Source: CAYFUR01 sp964346275
Lineage (GTDB): Bacteria; Sumerlaeota; Sumerlaeia; SLMS01
Direction of reading: 5' to 3'
Assembly: GCA_964346275.1 (NCBI GenBank)
Contig: CAYFUR010000001.1
Span: forward strand, 62,001-126,000
Length of the DNA stretch: 64,000 bases
This document shows positions 42,808-50,537 of this stretch, piece after piece. The notes under the pieces were generated by a model. It worked only from the letters and a program-made list of their open reading frames with translations, had not been told where the DNA came from and ran no database searches. How positions within the stretch are numbered: position 1 is the stretch's first letter; the number at the start of each line of letters is the position of its first letter. The translations under genes and the position numbers were made by a program.

Positions 42808-43683
42808 TTGAGCAACGAAAACACTGATTCACCGATCCGGCTCGCCCTGCCGAAAGGGCATCTTGAAAAAGGCGTGTTCGCCCTCCTGGCCGAAGCGGGC
42901 ATTCAAATTCGATCGGGCAGCCGAAATTATCGCCCGACGATTTCGCTCCCCGGATATGACACCAAGATCCTCCGCCCACAAAATATGGTCGAGATGCTGG
43001 ATTACGGCTCCCGCGATCTCGGCTTTGCCGGGGCGGACTGGGTTGCCGAAGTGAACGCCGACCTGGTTGAACTCCTTGATCTCGAACTGGATCCCGTGCG
43101 CATTGTCGCCGCCGCACCGAAAGAAATCCTGAAAGGTGGCAAGTTGCCCGACCGGCCCCTCGTGGTCGTATCCGAATACAAGCAACTCGCGACGCGCTGG
43201 ATCGAGCGGCTCGGCCTCAAAGCCAAGGTCATCTTCTCCTATGGCGCCACGGAAGTCTTCCCTCCCGAAGATGCCGATGTGATCGTTGATAATACGGCCA
43301 CTGGGTCGACACTTCGCGCCAATGGCCTCGAGATTGTCGATACCTTGATGACCTCGACAACGCGGTTCTATGGGCGGCCCGGCGCGGTCAACGATCCCGC
43401 CAAAAAGGAAAGAATCGAGCATTTTACCATGCTCCTGAAATCCGTGTTGGAAGCGCGGGCTCGCGTTATGATCGAAGTGAACGTCAATTTGGACCAGTTG
43501 GAAGAACTCGTGCAGGTTCTTCCCTGCATGCGCGAACCGACGATCGCCCTGCTTCATGGCGACAGCGGTTACGCGGTGAAGGCCGCTGTTCCCCGGGCGG
43601 AGCTGCCATTGCTGATTCCCCGTCTCAAGGCTCATGGCGGCACGGACATCGTTGTCAGCCACCTTGCCCAAATCGTCCCCTGA
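42808..43683 (+). CDS. hisG: ATP phosphoribosyltransferase, long form
   Basis: This enzyme condenses ATP and PRPP to phosphoribosyl-ATP, the first histidine step. It has 291 residues, which fits the long HisG with a C-terminal regulatory ACT-like domain (from about residue 205: MLLKSVLEARARVMIEVNVN). Family motifs are IRLALPKGHLEKGV, RPQNMVEMLDYGSRDLGFAGADW and the PRPP loop DVIVDNTATGSTL. The long form binds histidine for feedback inhibition and does not need HisZ, which is absent. The start is TTG at 42808, 7 bases after GAGGG; an open frame back to 42688 would add a non-homologous leader. First gene of the operon. Confidence 0.96.
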   Translation: MSNENTDSPIRLALPKGHLEKGVFALLAEAGIQIRSGSRNYRPTISLPGYDTKILRPQNMVEMLDYGSRDLGFAGADWVAEVNADLVELLDLELDPVRIVAAAPKEILKGGKLPDRPLVVVSEYKQLATRWIERLGLKAKVIFSYGATEVFPPEDADVIVDNTATGSTLRANGLEIVDTLMTSTTRFYGRPGAVNDPAKKERIEHFTMLLKSVLEARARVMIEVNVNLDQLEELVQVLPCMREPTIALLHGDSGYAVKAAVPRAELPLLIPRLKAHGGTDIVVSHLAQIVP

Positions 43684-43708
43684 GCCTCTCCCCAATCGAG
43701 GCAGTATC

Positions 43709-45061
43709 TTGAATAACGAACTGACCAGACAAATCGTGCCCTCGCCGGCCGTGGCCGCGACGGCACCCTATTCGGTGCCGAAACACGGCGCGCCGATCGA
43801 TTTGAAGCTGGACGCCAACGAGGGCGAGGCCCCTTCGCCGGATGTCCTGCGCGAGATCGTCGAGATCGGCCCGGACGTCATGCGGCGCTATCCGGACGCC
43901 TCGGCGCTGACGCGCCTTCTTGCCGAGCGCTTCCAGGTCGAGCCTTCCCAGCTTCTGGTCACCGCCGGGGCGGATGATTCCCTCGACCGGCTTTGCCGCG
44001 CTCTCATTGGGCCGGGCCGGCGCCTGCTGCTCACGAATCCGTCCTTTGAAATGCTTCCGCGCTATGCGCGACTCATGCGCGGCGAGGTGGACGAGGTCCC
44101 CTGGTGGGATGGCCCTTTTCCCACGGACGAATTCCTTGCCGCGGCAAAGCCCGAAACGATCCTGGCCGCCGTCGTCTCTCCGAATAATCCCACGGGCACC
44201 GTTGCCACCCGGGAAGACTTGGACCGGATTTCCGCCGCGCTGCCCCAGGCCGTGCTTCTCCTCGATCATGCCTACGTGGAATTCGCCGATGAGGATCTGA
44301 CCGAATATGCTCTGACGCTTCCAAATTGTGTCATCGTGCGGACGTTTTCCAAGGCGCTCGGGCTCGCGGGGCTGCGTGTGGGATATGCGATCAGCTCAAA
44401 GGAAATCATCGGATGGATGCGAGTCGCCGGAAGCCCCTACTCGGTGTCCAGGCCGTCGATTGCCCTTTGCGCGGCGCGGATTCAGGCGGACCATGGCAGC
44501 TCTGACCGCTTTATCGCCCAGGTGCGCCGTGACCGGAAACGGCTCCACGATTTGCTCGACGAACTGGGGATCGAACATACTCGATCCGAGGGGAATTTTG
44601 TTTTTCCAACGACGGAGCTGGCAATCTGGATTCGCGATGCCTTTGCAGGGCTGGGAATCGCCATTCGCGCCTATCCCGGGCATCCGGAGCTGGGGCGTTC
44701 GCTGAGAATCACCTGTCCCGGTGACGAGGCCCAGTGCGACCGCATGCTTCATGCGCTGCGCGGGGCGGTCGCTCCCGAGGTTCTCATGCTTCCGGAGAAT
44801 CAACAGACGGAACAATTGGCGCGCACGGCGCGCGAGCGCGGCCTGGAAACCATTGCGGAACTTCCTGCGGGAGAAAGGCTTCCGGGCTGGCAGATTTGCC
44901 TCGACGGGGAACAGGTGTCCGCCGCGCGCCAGGCGGGCCTGGTGCCGATTGGCTGGCTGCCGGAGCCAGCCAATCCGCCAAGGGAACGAACAGATTTGAT
45001 CGCGGCTGGGGCGGCTCGCGCCGTGGCCGATCTGGATGAAGTGAAAGGGTGGCTGCCATGA
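43709..45061 (+). CDS. hisC: Histidinol-phosphate aminotransferase with a HAD-like C-terminal tail
   Basis: This PLP enzyme transfers the amino group to imidazole-acetol phosphate. It has 450 residues, about 95 longer than usual. The aminotransferase part (1-352) has LDANEGE, VSPNNPTGTV, LLLDHAYVEFAD and the PLP lysine K215 in RTFSKALGLAGLRVGY. Residues 353-450 do not belong to HisC: ICLDGEQVSAARQAGLVPIG and later LIAAGAARAVADLDEVKGWL fit the end of a HAD phosphatase, but the catalytic acidic residues of the 'GDxxxD' motif read LDGEQVS and the nucleophile Asp domain is missing. The TTG start follows GAGG by 8 bases. The stop overlaps hisB (ATGA). Confidence 0.94.
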   Translation: MNNELTRQIVPSPAVAATAPYSVPKHGAPIDLKLDANEGEAPSPDVLREIVEIGPDVMRRYPDASALTRLLAERFQVEPSQLLVTAGADDSLDRLCRALIGPGRRLLLTNPSFEMLPRYARLMRGEVDEVPWWDGPFPTDEFLAAAKPETILAAVVSPNNPTGTVATREDLDRISAALPQAVLLLDHAYVEFADEDLTEYALTLPNCVIVRTFSKALGLAGLRVGYAISSKEIIGWMRVAGSPYSVSRPSIALCAARIQADHGSSDRFIAQVRRDRKRLHDLLDELGIEHTRSEGNFVFPTTELAIWIRDAFAGLGIAIRAYPGHPELGRSLRITCPGDEAQCDRMLHALRGAVAPEVLMLPENQQTEQLARTARERGLETIAELPAGERLPGWQICLDGEQVSAARQAGLVPIGWLPEPANPPRERTDLIAAGAARAVADLDEVKGWLP

Positions 45062-45645
45062 GCAAGCGAACCGCGAAGGTCGAGCGCAAAACGCTCGAAA
45101 CACAGATTACCCTGAAAATCGATCTGGACGGCACGGGCAAAGCCAGGGTGAAGTCTGGCCTCGGCTTTCTCGACCACATGATTGGCGCCCTGTCGCGGCA
45201 CTCGCGTATAGACATCGATTTACAATGCAGCGGCGACCTCGACGTGGACGACCACCACACCGCGGAAGATTGTGCTCTCGCGCTGGGCGAGGCGCTGAAC
45301 AAGGCGCTGGGCGAGCGGAGGGGCATCGTGCGTTTCGCCTCGGCTTACGCGCCTCTCGACGAGGCAATGGCGCGGGCCGTGATCGATCTGTCCGGGCGGC
45401 CCTGTTCCGTGGTGAACCTGGGCCTGCAACGCGACCAGGTTGGCGATATTGCCTCCGAGAACCTCACACATTTTTTCGTTTCGCTGGCCATGGCATCAAA
45501 GTCGGCCTTTCATATCGATGTTTTGCGCGGCGAGAACGATCACCACAAAGCGGAAGCAGCCTTTAAGGCGCTGGCCCTTGCGTTGCGCCAGGCCGTCCGC
45601 GATGAAGGCACGGGCGACGTGCCCAGCACTAAAGGAGTCCTTTAA
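45058..45645 (+). CDS. hisB: Imidazoleglycerol-phosphate dehydratase
   Basis: The product has 195 residues, dehydratase only, without the N-terminal phosphatase of enterobacterial HisB. It removes water from imidazole glycerol phosphate. The metal-binding motifs are present: GLGFLDHMIGALSRHSRID, then DDHHTAEDCALALGEAL, and the second-half copy HFFVSLAMASKSAFHIDVL with ENDHHKAEAAFKALALALR. The ATG at 45058 overlaps the hisC stop as ATGA, and the TAA overlaps the hisH ATG by one base. Nothing unusual beyond the tight packing. Confidence 0.97.
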   Translation: MSKRTAKVERKTLETQITLKIDLDGTGKARVKSGLGFLDHMIGALSRHSRIDIDLQCSGDLDVDDHHTAEDCALALGEALNKALGERRGIVRFASAYAPLDEAMARAVIDLSGRPCSVVNLGLQRDQVGDIASENLTHFFVSLAMASKSAFHIDVLRGENDHHKAEAAFKALALALRQAVRDEGTGDVPSTKGVL

Positions 45646-46262
45646 TGGCGGATTGGGAAGTAAGCGTTGTGCGCACCGGCCTGGCGAATCTCGCCTCGGT
45701 TCTGGCGGGTTTCCGCCGTGTGGGCGCAAAGCCCCACATCACCGAAAATCCGGGGGAAGTCGAGAAAGCGCCCTACGTGGTGCTGCCCGGCGTGGGGGCT
45801 TTCGAGGCCGCCATGAAGCATTTGAACGAGCACGAATTGACCGATCCGATTCGAGAACGCATCCATGCCGGGCGGCCAACCATGAGCGTGTGCCTCGGTC
45901 ATCAACTCCTGTGTCAAGACAGCGAGGAAGATCCCGGGGTGGAAGGTCTCGGGATTTTGCCTATCACGGTGCGGCGCTTTCCGAATTCCGTGCGCGTGCC
46001 CCAGCTTGGCTGGAACAAGCTCGTGGTGGAGGGCGAAGCAAACGTGCTCCGGTCGGGCTATGCGTATTTCGCCAATTCCTTTTGCCTGACGGAAGCACCG
46101 GAAGAATGGACCTGCGGGTTTGCCGAGCACGGGGTGAAGTTCGTCGGCGCCATGGAGAAGGGGGCGCTCCTGAGCTGCCAGTTCCACCCCGAGCTGAGCG
46201 GCGAGTGGGGCCTGGAGCTGCTCAAGCGCTGGCTTACATTCGCCGAAGGAGGTGCCGCCTGA
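45645..46262 (+). CDS. hisH: Imidazole glycerol phosphate synthase glutaminase subunit
   Basis: The product has 205 residues. It is a class I glutamine amidotransferase that feeds ammonia to HisF. The oxyanion strand is VVLPGVGAFEAAM, the nucleophile Cys lies in MSVCLGHQLLCQ, and the catalytic His and Glu lie in CQFHPELSGEWGLELLKRW. The segment VPQLGWNKL and YFANSFCL are family features. The start overlaps the hisB stop (TAATG) and the stop overlaps hisF (TGATG), consistent with equal production of the two synthase subunits. Confidence 0.97.
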   Translation: MADWEVSVVRTGLANLASVLAGFRRVGAKPHITENPGEVEKAPYVVLPGVGAFEAAMKHLNEHELTDPIRERIHAGRPTMSVCLGHQLLCQDSEEDPGVEGLGILPITVRRFPNSVRVPQLGWNKLVVEGEANVLRSGYAYFANSFCLTEAPEEWTCGFAEHGVKFVGAMEKGALLSCQFHPELSGEWGLELLKRWLTFAEGGAA

Positions 46263-47023
46263 TGCTGACGCGACGAATTATTCCGTGCCTGGATTGTAAT
46301 GCGGGGCGCGTGGTGAAGGGAATCAAATTCCAGGGCCTCCGCGATGCCGGCGACCCGGAAGAGCTGGCTTTTGCCTACGAGAAACAGGGGGCCGACGAGC
46401 TGGTTCTGCTGGATGTTTCGGCTACGCCGGAAGGCCGGGCCACCCAGGTCGAAACGGTGAAGAAGGTGCGCGAGAAGTTGTCTATACCGCTGACTGTCGG
46501 CGGGGGAGTGCGGACGGCGCAGAACGCGCGGGATCTGCTGGAGGCGGGCGCCGACAAAGTCGGCGTCAACACCGCTGCGGTCCGCAAGCCGGAAGTCGTG
46601 CGTGATATCGCCCAGAATTTTGGCAGCCAGTGTGCCGTGGTGGCGATCGACGCGGCACGGCGCATCGATGGGGATGGCTGGGAAGTCGTCATCATGTCGG
46701 GCAAAAAACGCACGGGTATAGACGCGGTCGAATGGGCGCGCACGGTCGTCGACGACTATGGCTCGGGAGAGATTTTGCTCACGAGCTGGGACCGCGACGG
46801 GACGCGTTCGGGCTATGATCTCGAGCTGCTGGGCGAAGTCTCCCGCGCCGTGAATGTTCCCGTGATCGCCTCCGGCGGCGCCGCCACGCCGGACCACTTG
46901 ATGGAAGCGCTCGATGCCGGAGCCGATGCGGTGCTGGCCGCATCGATTTTCCATGACGCCGAATATACCGTTGGTGATATTAAAAAATACCTTTCGGGCA
47001 AGGGAGTTCCGATCCGCCTATGA
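46262..47023 (+). CDS. hisF: Imidazole glycerol phosphate synthase cyclase subunit
   Basis: The product has 253 residues forming a TIM barrel that joins ammonia to PRFAR, giving imidazole glycerol phosphate and AICAR. Seen are RRIIPCLDCNAGRVVKGIKF with catalytic D11, GADELVLLDVSATPEGR, TVGGGVRTAQNARDLLEAGADKVGVNT (phosphate site), the second catalytic Asp in CAVVAIDAARR, and VIASGGAATPDHLMEAL. The open frame runs back to 45440 through hisB and hisH, but the ATG at 46262, which overlaps the hisH stop, is the true start by homology. The stop overlaps the next gene as ATGA. Confidence 0.97.
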   Translation: MLTRRIIPCLDCNAGRVVKGIKFQGLRDAGDPEELAFAYEKQGADELVLLDVSATPEGRATQVETVKKVREKLSIPLTVGGGVRTAQNARDLLEAGADKVGVNTAAVRKPEVVRDIAQNFGSQCAVVAIDAARRIDGDGWEVVIMSGKKRTGIDAVEWARTVVDDYGSGEILLTSWDRDGTRSGYDLELLGEVSRAVNVPVIASGGAATPDHLMEALDAGADAVLAASIFHDAEYTVGDIKKYLSGKGVPIRL

Positions 47024-48291
47024 TTATTCCGTCCATTGATCTCATGGATGGCCAGGCTGTCCAGTTGATCCAGGGAAAAGCCGAATCCCGCCAGGATGAT
47101 CGCGATTACGGCGATCCGATTCCCCTGGCCGAGAAATTCCGCCTTGCGGGCGAAATCGCTGTGATTGATCTCGACCGCGCGCTGAACAAAGGGTCCAACG
47201 AAAAAACGATCAAGGAGCTGTTGCGCGTGGCCCCCTGCCGCGTGGGCGGCGGTGTCCGCGATGTGGAGACGGCGCGGATGTGGCTCGATGCGGGCGCCCG
47301 CAAAGTGCTTCTCGGTACCGCCGCCAAGCCGGAGGTTCTGCGTGAGCTGCCATCCGATCGCATCCAGGCCTGCCTCGATGCCTATAAAGGCGAGGTCGTG
47401 GTGGAAGGCTGGACTAAAAAAACGGGTTCTTCCATCTTCGAGCGAATGAAGGAACTCGAAGGGCTGGCTGATCACTTCCTGGTGACCTTTGTCGAGCGGG
47501 AAGGGGGCATGGCGGGGACCGACATGGAGCTGGCCGCCGAGATCGTCAAAGCGGCGGGAAAAGCGCGAGTTACCTTTGCCGGCGGCATCACAACGGCAGA
47601 AGAAATCGCCGAGCTGGACAAGCTGGGCGCGGACGCCCAGGTGGGTATGGCGATCTATACGGGCAAGCTTCATCTGGCCGATGCAATTACGGCGCCGATG
47701 ATTTCCGATCGGCCCGATGGCCTGTGGCCAACAGTTGTCATGGACGAGATGGGCCGCACGCTGGGGCTGGCTTACTCGGACAAGGAAAGCGTGCGCGAGG
47801 CCGTGGACCGCCAGATGGGCGTCTATCACTCGCGCAAGCGCGGCCTCTGGGTCAAGGGGCTGACCTCTGGGGATTCCCAGGATCTTTACAAGATCCGGCT
47901 CGATTGCGACCGTGATGCGATCGGCTTTTTTGTGAAGCAGCACGGCCGCGGCTATTGCCACCTCCCCCAGTTTACCTGCTTCGGCCCGGCGGAAGGCCTG
48001 ATGAAGCTCGAGCAGACCCTGGAAAAGCGCAAAAAAAGCGCACCGGACGGGTCCTATACGAAGGAATTATTCGATGATCCGAAATTGCTCGAAGGGAAAT
48101 TGAAGGAAGAATCACAGGAACTGGCGGAAGCGAAATCCACGGATGACGTAACCCACGAAGCGGCCGACTTGATCTTCTTTGCCATGACGGCCATGGCCAG
48201 GGCCGGTGTGTCCATGGCGGATGTCGAACGCGAGCTGGAACATCGCTCTTTCGCCATGGCCAGGCGTTCGAGCGAGAAAGGGAAAACGTAA
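47020..48291 (+). CDS. Fused HisA-HisI-HisE: isomerase, PR-AMP cyclohydrolase and PR-ATP pyrophosphatase
   Basis: One protein of 423 residues carries three activities. Residues 1-232 are the HisA TIM barrel: IIPSIDLMDGQAVQL (catalytic D7), VGGGVRDVETARMWLDAGA, ACLDAYKGEVVVEGW (D120) and FAGGITTAEEIAELDKLGA. Residues 234-322 are HisI: YHSRKRGLWVKGLTSG and DCDRD (295-299), with zinc-site cysteines C296, C313 and C320. Residues 323-415 are HisE: SYTKELFDDPKLLEGKLKEE and THEAADLIF. Together they cover steps 2, 3 and 4. The joins are seamless, with no stop or frameshift. The usual arrangement is separate hisA and hisIE genes. The stop overlaps hisD (TAATG). Confidence 0.95.
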   Translation: MIIPSIDLMDGQAVQLIQGKAESRQDDRDYGDPIPLAEKFRLAGEIAVIDLDRALNKGSNEKTIKELLRVAPCRVGGGVRDVETARMWLDAGARKVLLGTAAKPEVLRELPSDRIQACLDAYKGEVVVEGWTKKTGSSIFERMKELEGLADHFLVTFVEREGGMAGTDMELAAEIVKAAGKARVTFAGGITTAEEIAELDKLGADAQVGMAIYTGKLHLADAITAPMISDRPDGLWPTVVMDEMGRTLGLAYSDKESVREAVDRQMGVYHSRKRGLWVKGLTSGDSQDLYKIRLDCDRDAIGFFVKQHGRGYCHLPQFTCFGPAEGLMKLEQTLEKRKKSAPDGSYTKELFDDPKLLEGKLKEESQELAEAKSTDDVTHEAADLIFFAMTAMARAGVSMADVERELEHRSFAMARRSSEKGKT

Positions 48292-49559
48292 TGGCCGGGG
48301 TTCTCCGCCAGGTGGATGCGAAGCAATTGCCCGCGCTGCTGCGCGACCCGGTGGATGCCGAGACGCTTGCCAAAGCGGCGGAGATTGTCGCTAATGTGCG
48401 TAATCGCGGCGAGGAGGCCCTGCGTCTATACGCCAGGCAGTTCAATGAACTCGCGCCGGGCGGGAGGCTGGTATTGGGCACGGACGAGATGCTCGCGGCC
48501 TATGAATCGATCCCGCAAAAACACCAGGATTTGCTGAAACGCGTGGCGGACCGCATCGAGACGTTCGCGCTCGCGCAGCATGATTGCCTTTCCGAACTGA
48601 CGATGCCTTTGCCGGGCGGCCAGGCGGGCCATTACGTGGCGCCGGTCGAGCGGGCGGGATGCTATGCGCCCGGCGGCGGATTTCCGCTGCCTTCCAGCAT
48701 GCTGATGACAGTGGTCACGGCACGGGCGGCCGGTGTGAAACACGTGGTTGCCGCCAGCCCGAACGCGGCGACGATCACCGTTGCAGCCGCTTACGTCGCG
48801 GGAGCGGACTTGTTGCTTTCCGCCGGCGGAGCCCATGCCATCGCGGCCATGGCTTATGGAACGCTGGAAGAGATCCGTTCCGATGTGATCGTTGGCCCGG
48901 GAAGCCGCTGGGTCACCGCGGCCAAGCAGCTCGTCTCGGGCCGCGTGGGAATCGATATGCTGGCGGGGCCATCGGAACTGGTGGTCCTCGCCGATGACAC
49001 AGCGGATCCGAGAGTTGTCGCATCGGATTTGATCGCCCAGGCCGAGCACGGCTACGACTCCTTGCCGGTTCTGGTGACGACCGATGAAAAACTGATCGAG
49101 CGGACGAACAATGAGCTGGCGAAACAGCTTGAAGGCCTGCCGACCAGGGAAACCGCTGAGGCTTCTCTGTCCAAGGGTTATGCCGTTCTGGCTGAGAGCA
49201 TGGAAGAGGCGCGCCATGTGAGCGATGAGATTGCTCCCGAGCACCTGGAACTGATCTGCGAGAACGCGAGCGAGCTGGCCCGGAAACTGAAGCACTATGG
49301 TGGGCTGTTCATCGGCAGCGGTTCGGCGGAAGTCCTGGGCGATTACGGAGCCGGTCCGAACCATACCCTTCCCACGGGCGGGACGGCACGCTTCACCGGC
49401 GGCCTTTCTGTCTATCACTTCCTGCGCACGCGCACGTGGATGCGGATGGAGGACCTGGAAAAAGGGAAGGGTCTGGTGGAAGACGCGCGGGAGCTGGCGC
49501 GCCTGGAAAACCTGGAAGGACATGCCCGCTCGGCGGAACGCCGCCTTCCCTCCGATTAA
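48291..49559 (+). CDS. hisD: Histidinol dehydrogenase
   Basis: The product has 422 residues. It oxidises histidinol to histidine in two NAD-dependent steps. Visible are PVERAGCYAPGGGFPLPSSM, VVGPGSRWVTAAKQLVSG (as IVGPGS), VGIDMLAGPSELVVLADD, the zinc-binding DLIAQAEHGYDS, EIAPEHLELIC with the catalytic Glu-His pair, and DYGAGPNHTLPTGGTARF. Length and motifs are normal. The start overlaps the end of the HisAIE gene by one base, so the order HisI-HisE-HisD matches the domain order of fungal HIS4, though here hisD is a separate polypeptide. Confidence 0.97.
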   Translation: MAGVLRQVDAKQLPALLRDPVDAETLAKAAEIVANVRNRGEEALRLYARQFNELAPGGRLVLGTDEMLAAYESIPQKHQDLLKRVADRIETFALAQHDCLSELTMPLPGGQAGHYVAPVERAGCYAPGGGFPLPSSMLMTVVTARAAGVKHVVAASPNAATITVAAAYVAGADLLLSAGGAHAIAAMAYGTLEEIRSDVIVGPGSRWVTAAKQLVSGRVGIDMLAGPSELVVLADDTADPRVVASDLIAQAEHGYDSLPVLVTTDEKLIERTNNELAKQLEGLPTRETAEASLSKGYAVLAESMEEARHVSDEIAPEHLELICENASELARKLKHYGGLFIGSGSAEVLGDYGAGPNHTLPTGGTARFTGGLSVYHFLRTRTWMRMEDLEKGKGLVEDARELARLENLEGHARSAERRLPSD

Positions 49560-49577
49560 GTCACAGGAATATCCAAA

Positions 49578-50534
49578 ATGCCTTTATTCGATTTGCCTCT
49601 GGAGGAATTGAAAACTTACCAGGGACGCAACCCGCGTCCGCGCGATCACGAAGAATTCTGGCACCGCTCCATGGAAGAGATGCGAGCCGTGGAAGCGCGA
49701 GTCGAATTTTTGCCCGCGGAATTCCAGGCGGCGTTTGCTGATTGCTATGATCTGTCCTTTACCGGTGTGGGCGGCGCCAGAGTCCACGCAAAGTATATAC
49801 GGCCAAGGGGTAACGGCCCCTTCCCAGCTCTTCTGCAATTTCATGGTTACAGCGCCAGCTCAGGGAACTGGCACGACAAGCTGAGCTACGTCGCCGCCGG
49901 ATGCTGCGTAGCGTCCCTGGATGTACGCGGCCAGGGTGGACAGTCCGAGGATCTGGGCGGTGCGCGCGGCCGAACGCTCGGGGGGATGATTACACGCGGG
50001 ATCGACGATGATCCCGAGAGGATGTATTTCCGCCGCGTCTTTCTGGATACCGCTCAACTCGCTGGCATTGTGATGAACCGCCCGGAGGTTGACGAATCCC
50101 GCGTTGGCGCCATGGGCGCCTCCCAGGGCGGGGCGCTCGCTCTCGTATGTGGAGCCTTGGAACCGCGCATTCGCCGGGTCGGGGCCGCGTTTCCATTTCT
50201 CGCTGATTACCAGCGCGTCATGGAAATGGATCTGGCAAAAGCGGCCTATGAGGATGTGCGGACTTATTTCCGCCAGTTCGATCCGCGCCACCACCGGGAG
50301 GGAGAGATCTATGCAAAGCTCGGCTATATCGATATCCAGCATCTGGCTCATCGCATTCGAGGTGAAGTCCTCATGGGAACTGGCCTCATGGACGACATTT
50401 GCCCGCCATCGACCCAGTTTGCTGTCTATAATAAGATCACCGCGCCCAAGCGCATGGCTCTTTTTCCCGATTACGGGCACGAGGAAATCCCCGGCTTGGG
50501 TGACGAACTGTTTCAGTTTATGACGGCGGATTGA
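49578..50534 (+). CDS. CE7-family acetyl xylan esterase / cephalosporin-C deacetylase
   Basis: The product has 318 residues, the CE7 length. The alpha/beta-hydrolase fold shows ARVHAKYIRP, ALLQFHGYSASSGNW, the R-G-Q-G-G motif in LDVRGQGGQSED, the nucleophile elbow GAMGASQGGALAL, and the last catalytic residues in MDDICPP and PDYGHEEIPG. CE7 enzymes remove acetyl groups from xylo-oligosaccharides and related small acetyl esters, and act as cytoplasmic hexamers; no signal peptide is seen. The gene is 18 bases after hisD with an AGGAA site, so it is probably read with the histidine operon even though the pathways are unrelated. Confidence 0.94.
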   Translation: MPLFDLPLEELKTYQGRNPRPRDHEEFWHRSMEEMRAVEARVEFLPAEFQAAFADCYDLSFTGVGGARVHAKYIRPRGNGPFPALLQFHGYSASSGNWHDKLSYVAAGCCVASLDVRGQGGQSEDLGGARGRTLGGMITRGIDDDPERMYFRRVFLDTAQLAGIVMNRPEVDESRVGAMGASQGGALALVCGALEPRIRRVGAAFPFLADYQRVMEMDLAKAAYEDVRTYFRQFDPRHHREGEIYAKLGYIDIQHLAHRIRGEVLMGTGLMDDICPPSTQFAVYNKITAPKRMALFPDYGHEEIPGLGDELFQFMTAD

Positions 50535-50537
50535 ACG

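Noticed and set aside
45440..46261. Apparent N-terminal extension of HisF by 274 residues
   Set aside because: It is only an open frame running through hisB and hisH. HisF homology begins exactly at the ATG at 46262, which overlaps the hisH stop.
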